Of a DNA stretch of 64,000 bases, positions 48,654 through 57,323 are shown piece after piece. Made by a program: the position numbers and the translations under genes. The notes beneath the pieces are model-generated. The model was not told where the DNA came from, ran no database searches, and saw only the letters and a program-made list of their open reading frames with translations. How positions within the stretch are numbered: position 1 is the stretch's first letter; every line of letters starts with the position of its first letter. The stretch comes from Micromonospora okii (GTDB taxonomy: Bacteria > Actinomycetota > Actinomycetes > Mycobacteriales > Micromonosporaceae), in the NCBI RefSeq assembly GCF_020884795.1, contig NZ_BBZF01000026.1, positions 96,532 through 160,531 of the forward strand, given 5' to 3'.

Positions 48654-49277
48654 TCACACCTCCCGGCCGGCAGCGGCGGTCGAGCCCTTCGACGACTGCG
48701 CGGCGGAGAAACCACGCTCCGCGGCGTAGCCCTCCAGCAGCTTGCGCAGATTACGACGGCCGCGGTGCAACCGCGACATCACCGTGCCGATGGGCGTGCC
48801 CATGATGTCGGCGACCTCCTTGTAGGAGAAGCCCTCGACGTCGGTGAGGTAGACGGCCAGGCGGAACTCCTCCGGCAACTGCTGGAGGGCCTCCTTCACG
48901 TCGCTGTCGGGCAGCCGGTCCAGCGCCTCGGTCTCGGCGGAGCGCAGCCCGCTGGAGGTGTGCGACTCGGCCTCGGCGAGCTGCCAGTCGGTGATCTCCT
49001 CGGTGGGCGCCTGGATCGGCTGCCGCTGCCGCTTGCGGTAGGAGTTGATGTAGGTGTTGGTCAGGATGCGGTACAGCCAGGCCTTCAGGTTGGTGCCCTG
49101 CTCGAACTGGTGGAAGGCCGCGTACGCCTTCAGGTACGTCTCCTGGACCAGGTCCTCGGCGTCCGCCGGATTGCGCGTCATGCGCAGCCCGGCGGCGTAG
49201 AGCTGGTCGACGAAGGGCATCGCGTCCCGCTCGAAGCGGGCCCTGCGCTCGTCCGTCTTCTCGGTGGTCAACCGCAC
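48654..49277 (-). CDS. sigR: ECF sigma factor SigR (thiol-oxidative stress)
   Basis: 207 residues from the GTG at 49277. Region 2 has NPADAEDLVQETYLKAYAAFHQF and NLKAWLYRILTNTYINSYRK; region 4 has LPEEFRLAVYLTDVEGFSYKEVADIMGTPIGTVMSRLHRGRR. It directs RNA polymerase to thiol-stress genes, with RsrA as its inhibitor. The start is uncertain: GTG 49277, TTG nine bases later, or an in-frame GTG at 49466 that would add 63 residues. The extended form recalls the sigma-R' isoform of Streptomyces. A good SigR-type promoter lies upstream of the extended start. Confidence 0.95.
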   Translation of the reverse strand: MRLTTEKTDERRARFERDAMPFVDQLYAAGLRMTRNPADAEDLVQETYLKAYAAFHQFEQGTNLKAWLYRILTNTYINSYRKRQRQPIQAPTEEITDWQLAEAESHTSSGLRSAETEALDRLPDSDVKEALQQLPEEFRLAVYLTDVEGFSYKEVADIMGTPIGTVMSRLHRGRRNLRKLLEGYAAERGFSAAQSSKGSTAAAGREV

Positions 49278-49508
49278 ATCCCCTCGCGTCGGATGCTTTC
49301 CCGCTGAGGATACGCGCCGGGCGGAGCCCGTAGATTCACTTCCGGCGGGTGTGCCCGTCCTCACCACCGGTGGCGACGTCGCGGGCCACTCCGGTCCCGC
49401 CAGCAGCCGTCTGAGCTGCCGCGCCTCCCGTTCGTCCCGTTCCCGGCTCCGTGTCTCGGTCGGCACCGGTCACACCCCCCTGAAGCAGAAGTCCCTGTCC
49501 GTGGGGGT

Positions 49509-49535
49509 AACGCGGAGCGCCGGTCCCGGCATTCC
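49509..49535 (-). promoter_or_regulatory. Candidate SigR-dependent promoter of sigR
   Basis: On the minus strand, GGAAT (49535-49531), 19 bases, then GTT (49511-49509). This matches the SigR consensus GGAAT-N18/19-GTT. It lies about 40 nt before the in-frame GTG at 49466, so it would drive an extended SigR. Confidence 0.6.
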
Positions 49536-49558
49536 GCCCTGCCGACCCGCCGGCCCCG

Positions 49559-49608
49559 TTCCTGGTCCCGGCTCCGGCTCCGGCGGGTGCCGGCGCTGGG
49601 ACCAGGAA
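49559..49608 (-). terminator. Hairpin terminator after the hydrolase gene
   Basis: An 11-bp perfect stem, TTCCTGGTCCC (49559-49569) and GGGACCAGGAA (49598-49608), with a GC-rich inner loop. It lies between the hydrolase stop and the SigR promoter. Confidence 0.6.
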
Positions 49609-49727
49609 GGGCCTGGGAGGGACGGCGCCGACCGCCCGACCGGGCACCCGACACCATCGGGGACAACGACGCTCGCCGCTGCCTGGTCACGCTCCCGGCC
49701 GCCCGGACCTCGCCGGAGGGCGGTGGA

Positions 49728-50342
49728 TCAGGACGCCCAGCCCCGCCCGCGCAGCCAGTCGACCACCACGGCGGCGGTGCCGGCCGGGTCGCCGCGCAGG
49801 TCGTGCCGCTCGCCGGGGCGGAGCACCACCCGGACCGAGGGACCCGACGCGGGCACGCCGAACGGGTCGCGGTCGCCGTTGACCACCAGCGTCGGCAGCC
49901 CGGTGGCCAGCTCGCCCGCCCGGGAGCGCTCCGGCCGGCCCGGCGGGTGCAGCGGGAACGCCAGGGCCACCACCGCGTCCGCGCCGACGGCGGACGCCGT
50001 GCGGCAGGCCACCCGCGCGCCGCTGGAACGGCCACCGACGACGAGCCCGGGCACGCCGGGGTGCCGGCGGCGCAGCTCGGCCACGACGGCCGTCCACGCC
50101 TCGTCGAGGTGCCCGGCGGGGGCCGGCGCGCGCCGCCCGGCCACCCGGTAGGGCTGGGTCACCCGGACCACAGCCACCGACGCGGCGACGGCGGCGTCGC
50201 GCAGGGCGCGCAGGTCCGGCGCGTCGACGTCACCGCCCGCGCCGTGCCCGAGCACCAGCAGGGCGCCCGCCGGGCCGGCCGGCAGGTCGGTGTCGACCCG
50301 GGCCGGGCCGCGCGGTGTCGCGATGTCGTCCGTATGCCGCAC
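49728..50342 (-). CDS. Small alpha/beta hydrolase (KANL3/Tex30-like)
   Basis: 204 residues. VLGHGAGGD forms the oxyanion loop, GGRSSGARVA carries the nucleophile Ser, the acid lies in VNGDRDPFG and the His in PGERHDLRGD. The protein is cytosolic, of a dienelactone-hydrolase-like family often annotated 'alpha/beta family hydrolase'. The substrate is unknown. The GTG at 50342 is six bases after CAGAAT (50354 to 50349), fitting a leaderless transcript. Confidence 0.85.
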   Translation of the reverse strand: MRHTDDIATPRGPARVDTDLPAGPAGALLVLGHGAGGDVDAPDLRALRDAAVAASVAVVRVTQPYRVAGRRAPAPAGHLDEAWTAVVAELRRRHPGVPGLVVGGRSSGARVACRTASAVGADAVVALAFPLHPPGRPERSRAGELATGLPTLVVNGDRDPFGVPASGPSVRVVLRPGERHDLRGDPAGTAAVVVDWLRGRGWAS

Positions 50343-50348
50343 CGGCCC

Positions 50349-50354
50349 ATTCTG
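50349..50354 (-). promoter_or_regulatory. Candidate -10 (CAGAAT), leaderless type
   Basis: CAGAAT, six bases, then the GTG at 50342. Confidence 0.45.
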
Positions 50355-50483
50355 CGCCCCCGATCCGCGCCGCGCCGCCGCGAGGCACGCCGCAGCGGCG
50401 GCTCGGCGCGCGCGGCCGGGGACACACCTCGGCAGGGCGTCGACGGCCGTAGGGCGCGCCCATGCCCGGACGGCCGGGCCGGG

Positions 50484-50876
50484 TCAGCTCAGCGGGACCA
50501 GGGTGAGCAGCCGGTCGCGCACCGGCGGGCCGGCCTCGTCGGCCGCCTCCGGGTCGGGATCGACCTCGCTGCGCCAGGCGACGAGCATGGCCCGGCGCTC
50601 GCGGGGGGTGGTGCCGCCCCACACGCCGTGGCAGTCACCGACCTCCAGCGCCCAGGCCAGGCACGAGCCCTGGACGTCGCAACTGCGGCAGAGCGCCACC
50701 GCCGCGTCGGCCGGCTCGTTGGGCGCCGGAAAGAACGTCTCCGGGTCCACGCTCTGACATGTGCCCCTGGTGCGCCAGGCCTCGTCCTGCCGACGATCAC
50801 GCAACGCCCGCAGCAGCCGCGGATCTCGTCGTGCGGCTGCCACCTCGTTCGGGCGTGGCATACGCGCCCGTGTCAT
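50484..50876 (-). CDS. WhiB-family Fe-S regulator, second copy
   Basis: 130 residues with a 45-residue N-terminal extension (MPRPNEVAAARRDPRLLRALRD) before the Wbl domain. Cluster cysteines are in GTCQSVDPETFF and CRSCDVQGSC, then GVWGG and PRERRAML. The last 30 residues are acidic. It differs from the WhiB1-like protein and may belong to another Wbl class. The ATG at 50876 follows GGGAGG. The leader contains a perfect palindrome. Confidence 0.9.
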   Translation of the reverse strand: MTRARMPRPNEVAAARRDPRLLRALRDRRQDEAWRTRGTCQSVDPETFFPAPNEPADAAVALCRSCDVQGSCLAWALEVGDCHGVWGGTTPRERRAMLVAWRSEVDPDPEAADEAGPPVRDRLLTLVPLS

Positions 50877-50919
50877 CCACCCACCTCCCCCGTGGGACCG
50901 GAAAAATCGATGGGCGCCG

Positions 50920-50934
50920 TTCGCACCGTGCGAA
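50920..50934. promoter_or_regulatory. Palindrome in the leader of the second whiB gene
   Basis: TTCGCAC-C-GTGCGAA, seven-base arms, about 17-31 nt after the predicted transcript start. It could be an operator. Confidence 0.55.
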
Positions 50935-50957
50935 TCGTCGCCCACTACCGGCGCTGT

Positions 50958-50987
50958 GTTGTATCGCACTTCCGGACGGGGAGACAA
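50958..50987 (-). promoter_or_regulatory. Candidate promoter of the second whiB gene
   Basis: Minus strand: TTGTCT (50987-50982), 18 bases, TACAAC (50963-50958). The whiB ATG is 82 nt downstream. Confidence 0.55.
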
Positions 50988-51076
50988 GGGTTTCCGGAGA
51001 GAACACCGAAACGCACGGGAGACGATTCACCCGCAACTCTGGCAAATCAGCACGCGACAATGCGCCCAGCCGACTG

Positions 51077-51787
51077 TCAGAAAAGCGTCATTTCCTCGGC
51101 GGGCGCCGCCGGCCGGGGCACCCGGGCGGTCAGCGCGGGCCCGTTGTTCCGGACGTTGCCCACCGCCGGCCCCACCGGCCGGATCTCCAGGTCGGCCAGC
51201 CACCCCGGGTCTGGCGGGGCGAGCAGCCCGGCGGAGTCGTCGGCTGGGCCGCCCAGCCAGGACGCCCAGCGCGGTCGGGGCAGCAGCAGCGGCATCCGCT
51301 CGTGCACCCCGGCCAGCTCGCCGACCGCCGCCGTGGTCAGCACGCTGAAGGTGAGCAGCGGGCCGGCCGGGCCCTGCCACACCGACCAGATGCCGGCGAG
51401 GGCGAGCACCGAGGAGTCGGCCGGGGTCATGAAGTACGCCTGGCGACCGCCCTCGGGCAGCCGGACCCACTCGTACCAGCCGTCGGCGGGAACCAGGCAG
51501 CGGCGGCGGGCGAAGGCCGGGGCGTACGCCCGGCTGGTCGCCACCGTCTCGGCCCGCGCGTTGATCATGCGGGCGCCGTCGGCGGGCGAGCGCGACCACG
51601 GCGGCAGGAACCCCCAGCGGCCGGCGGAGAGGGCGCGGTGCCCCTCGGCGTCGAGCCGGACCAGCGGCACGGTGGTCGTGGGGGCCACGTTGTGGCTCGA
51701 CCGGACGCGACCCTCGGTCTCGTCGTACGACTCGAAGAGCGCGCCCAGCTCGCCGGCGCCCCGGGTCGTCGCGTACCTCCCGCACAT
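51077..51787 (-). CDS. SOS response-associated peptidase (SRAP/HMCES/YedK)
   Basis: 236 residues starting MCGRY, so Cys2 becomes the N-terminal catalytic residue after Met removal. Other conserved sites are the Asn in MINARAET, the Glu in ADGWYEW and the His in VHERMPLLL. The family shields abasic sites in single-stranded DNA by a thiazolidine crosslink. The gene is divergent from aroA. No other SOS gene is nearby. Confidence 0.94.
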   Translation of the reverse strand: MCGRYATTRGAGELGALFESYDETEGRVRSSHNVAPTTTVPLVRLDAEGHRALSAGRWGFLPPWSRSPADGARMINARAETVATSRAYAPAFARRRCLVPADGWYEWVRLPEGGRQAYFMTPADSSVLALAGIWSVWQGPAGPLLTFSVLTTAAVGELAGVHERMPLLLPRPRWASWLGGPADDSAGLLAPPDPGWLADLEIRPVGPAVGNVRNNGPALTARVPRPAAPAEEMTLF

Positions 51788-51877
51788 GGGGCACACGCTA
51801 ACGCCCCTGGCCGCGTCCGGCTGTCCCGCCAACCGGGAGCACGCCCGGCGCACGCTCCCGTGGGGCCCACCGGGCGG

Positions 51878-51883
51878 CAGAAT
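51878..51883 (+). promoter_or_regulatory. Candidate -10 (CAGAAT), leaderless type
   Basis: CAGAAT, six bases, then the aroA GTG at 51890. Confidence 0.45.
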
Positions 51884-51889
51884 GTGAGC

Positions 51890-53191
51890 GTGGGGAATCT
51901 GACCGCGACCCGGCCGCCGCTGCCGTGGACCGCTCCGACCGCGTCCGACCCGGTGCAGGCCACGCTGCGGCTGCCGGGATCCAAGTCGATGACCGCCCGC
52001 GCCCTGGTGCTCAGCGCGCTGGCCAGCGGCCCCTCCACGCTGGCCGGGCCGCTGCGGGCCCGGGACACCGAGCTGATGGCCGGCGCGCTGCGCGCGCTGG
52101 GCGCGCACATGTCGATCACCGACGACGACCGATGGCTGGTCCGTCCCCACCCGCTGGCCGGGCCGGCGCACGTGGACGTGGGCCTGGCCGGCACCATCAT
52201 GCGGTTCGTGCCGCCCGTCGCGGGCCTGGCCGACGGCCGGATCACGTTCGACGGCGACCCGCAGGCCCGCACCCGGCCGCTCGGCCCGCTGATCGGCGCG
52301 CTGCGCTCCCTCGGGGTCCGGGTGGAGTCCCCGGCGACCGGCAGCCTGCCGCTGACCGTGTTCGGGGCCGGGCGGGTGACCGGCGGCGAGGTGGTGATCG
52401 ACGCCTCCGCCTCCAGCCAGCTCGTCTCCGGCCTGCTGCTGGCCGCGCCGCGCTTCGACCGGGGCGTGGTGGTCCGGCACGTCGGGCCGCCGGTGCCCTC
52501 CGCGCCGCACCTGCGGATGACCGCCCAGATGCTGCGCGCCGCCGGCGCGGCCGTCGACGACAGCACCCCCGACGTCTGGGTCGTCGAGCCGGGGCCGCTG
52601 GCCGGGCGGGGCTGGGAGATCGAGCCGGACCTCTCCGGCGCGGTGCCGTTCTTCGCCGCAGCGCTGGTCACCGGCGGCGAGGTGACGCTGCGGGGGTGGC
52701 CGCGCAGCAGCGCCCAGCCGGTCGAGCAGCTCCGCTCGCTGTTGCGGCGGATGGGCGGCGAGGTGACCCTCACCACCGCCGGCCTGACCGTGCGGGGCAC
52801 CGGCGCGGTGCACGGCATCGACGCCGACCTCTCCGACGTCAGCGAGCTGACCCCGGCGCTGACCGCGCTGGCCATGCTCGCCGACTCGCCCTCCCGGTTC
52901 ACCGGCGTCGCGCACATCCGGGGGCACGAGACCGACCGGATCGCCGCGCTCGCCCGGGAGTTCGCCGGCCTCGGCGCGGACCTCACCGAGTCGGCGGACG
53001 GGCTGGAGATCCGGCCCCGGCCGCTGCGGGGCGGGTCGTTCCGCACCTACCACGACCACCGGATGGCGCACGCCGCCGCCGTGACCGGGCTGGCCGTCCC
53101 CGGCATCGAACTCGACGACGTGTCGTGCACCTCGAAGACCATGCCGGAGTTCCCGGCACTATGGTCGGGGATGGTGACCGGAAAGAGCTGA
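51890..53191 (+). CDS. aroA: 3-phosphoshikimate 1-carboxyvinyltransferase (EPSP synthase)
   Basis: 433 residues. The shikimate-phosphate site motif is LPGSKSMTARALVLSALA near 30; LAGTIMRFVPPVAGL is the second signature, and the catalytic Asp/Glu stretch appears as DLSGAVPFFAAAL. HDHRMAHAAAV closes the enzyme. It transfers enolpyruvate to shikimate-3-phosphate in aromatic amino-acid synthesis. I chose the GTG at 51890; a GTG at 51884 would add two residues. The rsgA gene overlaps its end. Confidence 0.96.
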   Translation: MGNLTATRPPLPWTAPTASDPVQATLRLPGSKSMTARALVLSALASGPSTLAGPLRARDTELMAGALRALGAHMSITDDDRWLVRPHPLAGPAHVDVGLAGTIMRFVPPVAGLADGRITFDGDPQARTRPLGPLIGALRSLGVRVESPATGSLPLTVFGAGRVTGGEVVIDASASSQLVSGLLLAAPRFDRGVVVRHVGPPVPSAPHLRMTAQMLRAAGAAVDDSTPDVWVVEPGPLAGRGWEIEPDLSGAVPFFAAALVTGGEVTLRGWPRSSAQPVEQLRSLLRRMGGEVTLTTAGLTVRGTGAVHGIDADLSDVSELTPALTALAMLADSPSRFTGVAHIRGHETDRIAALAREFAGLGADLTESADGLEIRPRPLRGGSFRTYHDHRMAHAAAVTGLAVPGIELDDVSCTSKTMPEFPALWSGMVTGKS

Positions 53192-54294
53192 CCCGACGGA
53201 GGGGCGCCCTGGCGACGAAGAGGCGGGAGTACGACGAGGACGACGTGCGGGTGCGGCCCGGGAAGTCCTCGCGTCCGCGCACCCGGACCCGGCCCCGGCA
53301 CGCCGACGCCGTCGACGGCTTCGTCATCGCCGTCGACCGGGGCCGCTACACCTGCGTGCCGCCCGACGCCGACCCCGACACCCCGCTGGTCACCGCGATG
53401 CGCGCCCGGGAGCTGGGCCGCAAGTCGGTGGTGGTGGGCGACCGGGTGGGCCTGGTCGGCGACACCTCCGGGGCGGCCGGCGCGCTCGCCCGGATCGTCC
53501 GCATCGCCGAGCGCCGCTCCGTGCTGCGGCGCACCGCCGACGACGACGAGACCACCGCCGAGGGGCGGCTGGAACGGGTAGTGGTCGCCAACGCCGACCA
53601 GCTCGTGATCGTCAGCGCGCTGGCCGACCCGCCGCCGCGCACCGGGTTCATCGACCGCTGCCTGGTGGCCGCGTACGACGCCGACATCGAGCCGCTGCTC
53701 TGCCTCACCAAGGCCGACCTGGCCGGCCCCGAGCAGGTGCTCGGCTACTACGCCGAGCTGGAGCTGCCGTACGTGCTGATCGAGCCGGACGCCGACCTCG
53801 ACGCGCTGCGCGACCTGCTCGCCGGCCGGGTGTCGGTCATGGTCGGGCACTCCGGGGTCGGCAAGTCGACGCTGGTCAACCGCCTCGTCCCGGACGCCGA
53901 CCGGGCGGTGGGCGTCGTCAGCGCGATCGGCCGGGGCCGGCACACCTCGACCAGCGCGGTGGCGCTGCGGCTGCCGCCCCGGCCCGGCGGCGGCGCGGAC
54001 GCGGGCTGGATCGTCGACACCCCGGGGGTGCGCAGCTTCGGGCTGGCGCACGTCTCGGCCGACAGCCTGCTGCACGGCTTCCCCGACCTGGTCGAGGGGA
54101 CGGTCGACTGCCCCGTCAACTGCCAGCACACCGCCGAGGAGGCCGACTGCGCGCTGGACGCCTGGGTGGCCGCCGGCCGGGCCGACGCCCGGCGGCTGGC
54201 CTCGTACCGCCGGTTGTTGGCCTCCCGCTCCGGCGAGGGCGACGCCCGTGAGCCCGACCAGCGCAATCCCGGCGACCCGCTGGAAGGCTCGTGA
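53161..54294 (+). CDS. rsgA: Ribosome small-subunit GTPase RsgA
   Basis: 377 residues from the ATG at 53161, which overlaps aroA by 31 bp. A CTG at 53209, with GGAGGGG just before it and the sequence ATKRREYDEDDVR after, may be the real start. It is a circularly permuted GTPase: OB-fold N-terminus, LCLTKADL (G4), VGHSGVGKSTLVN (G1), DTPGVRSFGL (G3), then a zinc knuckle DCPVNCQHTAEEADC. It assists late 30S maturation. The aroA-rsgA pair is common in actinomycetes. Confidence 0.95.
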   Translation: MVGDGDRKELTRRRGALATKRREYDEDDVRVRPGKSSRPRTRTRPRHADAVDGFVIAVDRGRYTCVPPDADPDTPLVTAMRARELGRKSVVVGDRVGLVGDTSGAAGALARIVRIAERRSVLRRTADDDETTAEGRLERVVVANADQLVIVSALADPPPRTGFIDRCLVAAYDADIEPLLCLTKADLAGPEQVLGYYAELELPYVLIEPDADLDALRDLLAGRVSVMVGHSGVGKSTLVNRLVPDADRAVGVVSAIGRGRHTSTSAVALRLPPRPGGGADAGWIVDTPGVRSFGLAHVSADSLLHGFPDLVEGTVDCPVNCQHTAEEADCALDAWVAAGRADARRLASYRRLLASRSGEGDAREPDQRNPGDPLEGS

Positions 54295-54339
54295 CCCGCC
54301 GGGGGCCGATCCGCCGGCCGGGCGCGGCCCAGCCGGCGC

Positions 54340-54345
54340 TACCGT
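54340..54345 (+). promoter_or_regulatory. Candidate -10 (TACCGT), leaderless type
   Basis: TACCGT, seven bases, then the hisN ATG at 54353. Confidence 0.55.
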
Positions 54346-54352
54346 GTGCGGC

Positions 54353-55171
54353 ATGACCGGGTACGCCGCCGACCTCGCCCTCGCCCACCTGCTCGCCGAC
54401 CGGGCCGACGCCATCTCCGCGGCCCGGTTCCGCGCCCTCGACCTGCGGGTGGAGGCGAAGCCGGACCTGACGCCGGTCTCCGACGCGGACACCGCCGTCG
54501 AGCGGGAGATCCGCGCGGTGCTGACCGAGCGGCGACCCGGTGACGGCCTGCTCGGCGAGGAGTACGGCGAGCAACCCCCCGCCGGGCCGGGCGGGCGGCG
54601 CTGGGTGATCGACCCGATCGACGGGACCAAGAACTTCGTCCGGGGGGTGCCCGTCTGGGCCACCCTGATCGCCCTGCTGGAGGGCGACCGGCCGGTGCTC
54701 GGGCTGGTCTCCGCCCCGGCCCTGGGGCGGCGCTGGTGGGGCGCGCTCGGCGAGGGCGCGTACGCCGGCCCGGACGCCGCCAGCGGCGCCCCGATCCGGG
54801 TCTCCCGGGTGAACCGGCTCGCCGACGCCAGCCTCTGCTACTCCTCGCTCGACGGCTGGGAGGCCACCGGCCGGCTGGAGCCGATGCTCCAGCTCATGCG
54901 CGACACCTGGCGCAGCCGGGCGTACGGCGACTTCTACGGCTACATGCTGCTGGCCGAGGGGGCGCTGGACGTGATGGTCGAGCCGGAACTGTCGCTGTGG
55001 GACGTGGCCGCGCTCGTGCCGATCGTCACCGAGGCGGGCGGCACGTTCACCGATCTGGCCGGCGGGCCCACGCCCGGCGGCGACCCGTCCGTGGACGACA
55101 GCGCCGTGGCCAGCAACGGTCCGCTGCACGGCGAGGTCCTCGGAAGGCTGGGGCGGCCCCCCGCGCGCTGA
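54353..55171 (+). CDS. hisN: Histidinol-phosphatase / inositol-monophosphatase family protein
   Basis: 272 residues. Metal-binding motifs are the GEEYGE loop, DPIDGTKNFVRG near 87-98 and ELSLWDVAALVPIV near 215. This matches the actinobacterial HisN group that dephosphorylates histidinol phosphate, although other small sugar phosphates are possible. The gene is 58 bp after rsgA. The ATG is seven bases after TACCGT, so its own leaderless promoter is likely. Confidence 0.85.
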   Translation: MTGYAADLALAHLLADRADAISAARFRALDLRVEAKPDLTPVSDADTAVEREIRAVLTERRPGDGLLGEEYGEQPPAGPGGRRWVIDPIDGTKNFVRGVPVWATLIALLEGDRPVLGLVSAPALGRRWWGALGEGAYAGPDAASGAPIRVSRVNRLADASLCYSSLDGWEATGRLEPMLQLMRDTWRSRAYGDFYGYMLLAEGALDVMVEPELSLWDVAALVPIVTEAGGTFTDLAGGPTPGGDPSVDDSAVASNGPLHGEVLGRLGRPPAR

Positions 55172-55185
55172 GCGCCGGCAGCCTC

Positions 55186-55191
55186 TATCCT
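55186..55191 (+). promoter_or_regulatory. Candidate -10 (TATCCT), leaderless type
   Basis: TATCCT, six bases, then GTG at 55198. Confidence 0.5.
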
Positions 55192-55197
55192 CGCCAG

Positions 55198-56097
55198 GTG
55201 GTGTCCTCCGGCTGGTGCTTCCTGGCGGCGATGATCGTCGCCTACGGCATCGCCAACCTCCTCCAGTCCGTCGCCGCGGCGCGGACCACCCTGCACCACA
55301 CCTTCGATCCGGTGCTGCTGCTGCGGCTGGCCGGGCACCGCACGTACCTGGTCGGCCTCGGCTGCCAGGTGGCCGGCTTCGTGCTGGCCTTCCTGGCCCG
55401 GCGCGACCTGCCGCTGTTCCTGGTCCAGGCGAGCGTGGCGGCCGGGCTGGGGGTCACCGCGATCCTCGGCGTGCTGCTGCTGAAGTGGCGGCTGCCGGCC
55501 GCCGAGGTGGCGCTGCTGGTGCTGCTCTTCGCGGGGATCGCCGGGCTCGTGCTGTCGGCGCAGCCGGCCCAGTCCCGGCCGCTCGGGGCCGCCGCGGTGG
55601 TCGCGCTCGGCGCCGTCCTCGCGGTGATCGCCGTGGTCGGCTTCTTCGCGGTACGGCTGCACGGCGCGCCCGGCTCGGTGGCGCTCGGCTCGCTGGCCGG
55701 GCTGGCCTTCTCCGCCGCCGCGGTGGCCGCCCGCCCGCTGGCGGCGGTGACCACCGTGGAGGGCTTCGTCCGCGACCCGCTGCTCTACCTGCTGGTGGCC
55801 CACTCGGTGGTCGGCCAGTTGCTGCTCGGCATGGCCATGCAGCGGGGCTCGACCACGGCGGCGGTCGCCGCGATGGACGCGGCCGGGGCGGTGCCCGCCG
55901 CGATCGTGGGGCTGCTGCTGCTCAACGACAGGATCTGGCCCGGCCGGGAGTGGCTCGCCGCGCTCGGTTTCCTGACCACGCTGGCCGCGGTGATCGGGCT
56001 GACCCGGTACGCCGAGCCGCAGCACCACCACGGGGTGACACCGGAGCGCGAGCGGGGGATGCTGCCCGCCGCGACCCCGGCCCGCCCGCGCCGCTGA
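55198..56097 (+). CDS. DMT-like multi-span membrane protein
   Basis: 299 residues with nine or ten helices in two related halves, as in drug/metabolite transporters (EamA-like). The N-terminus is VVSSGWCFLAAMIVAYGIANLL and the C-terminus is a short charged tail. The substrate is unknown. GTG codons at 55198 and 55201 are both possible; the first is six bases after TATCCT. It is convergent with a glycosyltransferase gene. Confidence 0.78.
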   Translation: MVSSGWCFLAAMIVAYGIANLLQSVAAARTTLHHTFDPVLLLRLAGHRTYLVGLGCQVAGFVLAFLARRDLPLFLVQASVAAGLGVTAILGVLLLKWRLPAAEVALLVLLFAGIAGLVLSAQPAQSRPLGAAAVVALGAVLAVIAVVGFFAVRLHGAPGSVALGSLAGLAFSAAAVAARPLAAVTTVEGFVRDPLLYLLVAHSVVGQLLLGMAMQRGSTTAAVAAMDAAGAVPAAIVGLLLLNDRIWPGREWLAALGFLTTLAAVIGLTRYAEPQHHHGVTPERERGMLPAATPARPRR

Positions 56098-56120
56098 CCG
56101 ACCGGCGGCGACGGAAAGCG

Positions 56121-57323
56121 CTACGCGGCCTCGACGGGCTTGCGGCGGCGGACCACCCGCTCGTAGAGCCGCTCCAGCGCGCCCGCCGTGCGGTCCCAGG
56201 TGTAGCTGCACCGGACCCGGTCCACGGCGGCGTGCCCGTAGGCGAACCGGCCGGCGTTGTCGGCGAGCAGCCGGCGCAGGCCGACCCCCAGGGCGCGCAC
56301 GTCGCCCGGCGGCACGAGCCGGCCGGTGACCTCGTCGACCACCGCGTCGGCAATGCCGCCCATGGCGTACCCGACGACCGGCACGCCGCAGGCCATCGCC
56401 TCCAGGGAGACCCGGCCGGCGGAGGAGTAGCGCGGGGTGCAGGCGACCACGTCGGCCGAGCGGTACCAGGTGGCCATCTGGTCGTGCGGCACCGCGCCGA
56501 CCAGCTTCACCTGATCGCCCACGCCGACGCGCTCGGCCAGCTCGCGCAGGCGGCGGGCCTCGGCGTGCCCGGCCAGCCGGTCGGCCGGCGGACCGCCGGC
56601 GATCACCAGCTCGGCGTCCCCGACCAGCCGCATCGCCCGGATCAGGTCGTCCTGCCCGTGGCCGGGCGCCAGGCCGCCGACGGAGAGGATGCGGGCGCGC
56701 TGGTCGCGCGGGGCGGCCTCCCCGTCGGGTTGGAACCGCTCGACGTCCACGCCGGCCGGCACCATCGCCACCGAGCTGCGTTGCAGCCCCATCCGGGTCA
56801 GCTCGTCGACCTCGTCGTTGCACTGGGCGACCGCGACGTCCACCGCCCGGGTCAGCGCACGCTCCAGCGGGATGCGGGGGCCGGGGCCGTCGTAGCCGGG
56901 GCCGAGGTGGCGGAGCTGCTCGACGCCGAGGGAGTGGAAGGTCTGCACGACGGGAATGTCCGTTTCCCGCACGGCGTGCGCGGCGGCGAGCCCGCCCACC
57001 CAGTAGTGCCCGTGCACCACCTCGGGGGCCCACTCGCCGGCCCAGCGGTCGGCCAGCCAGCGGCCGAACTCGGAGACGTACGGGACCAGCTCGGCGGTGG
57101 GCGTCGGGGCGGCCGGGCCCACCGGCACCCGCTCCACCCGGTGCCCGTCGACCTCCGCCGTCTCCGGCAGCGCCGGGTCGTCGCGGCGCTCGTAGACGTG
57201 CACGTCGTGGCCGCGCCCGGCCAGCTCGGCGGCGACCCGCGCGATGTGCTCGCGCGTGCCGACGGCCGGACCGTCGGCGGGCCGCGACGGGCCGGAGTGC
57301 GCGCACACTAGGCCGACGCGCAT
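56121..57323 (-). CDS. Glycosyltransferase family 4
   Basis: 400 residues. The N-terminal motif VGTREHIARVAAELAGRGHDV, the central VHGHYWVGGLAAA, and the E-x7-E type motif SSAGRVSLEAMACGVPVVGYAMGG near 305 identify a GT-B retaining enzyme of the GT4 family. It resembles MshA-like and mannosyl/glucosyltransferases, but the expected substrate cannot be named. The ATG at 57323 follows GGAGGTGA. It is single and convergent with the transporter. Confidence 0.88.
   Translation of the reverse strand: MRVGLVCAHSGPSRPADGPAVGTREHIARVAAELAGRGHDVHVYERRDDPALPETAEVDGHRVERVPVGPAAPTPTAELVPYVSEFGRWLADRWAGEWAPEVVHGHYWVGGLAAAHAVRETDIPVVQTFHSLGVEQLRHLGPGYDGPGPRIPLERALTRAVDVAVAQCNDEVDELTRMGLQRSSVAMVPAGVDVERFQPDGEAAPRDQRARILSVGGLAPGHGQDDLIRAMRLVGDAELVIAGGPPADRLAGHAEARRLRELAERVGVGDQVKLVGAVPHDQMATWYRSADVVACTPRYSSAGRVSLEAMACGVPVVGYAMGGIADAVVDEVTGRLVPPGDVRALGVGLRRLLADNAGRFAYGHAAVDRVRCSYTWDRTAGALERLYERVVRRRKPVEAA

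Noticed and set aside
49336..49647. Minus-strand Gly/Thr-rich frame upstream of sigR
   Set aside because: Low complexity, no ribosome site and overlapped by the SigR-type promoter and a hairpin; better explained as regulatory DNA.
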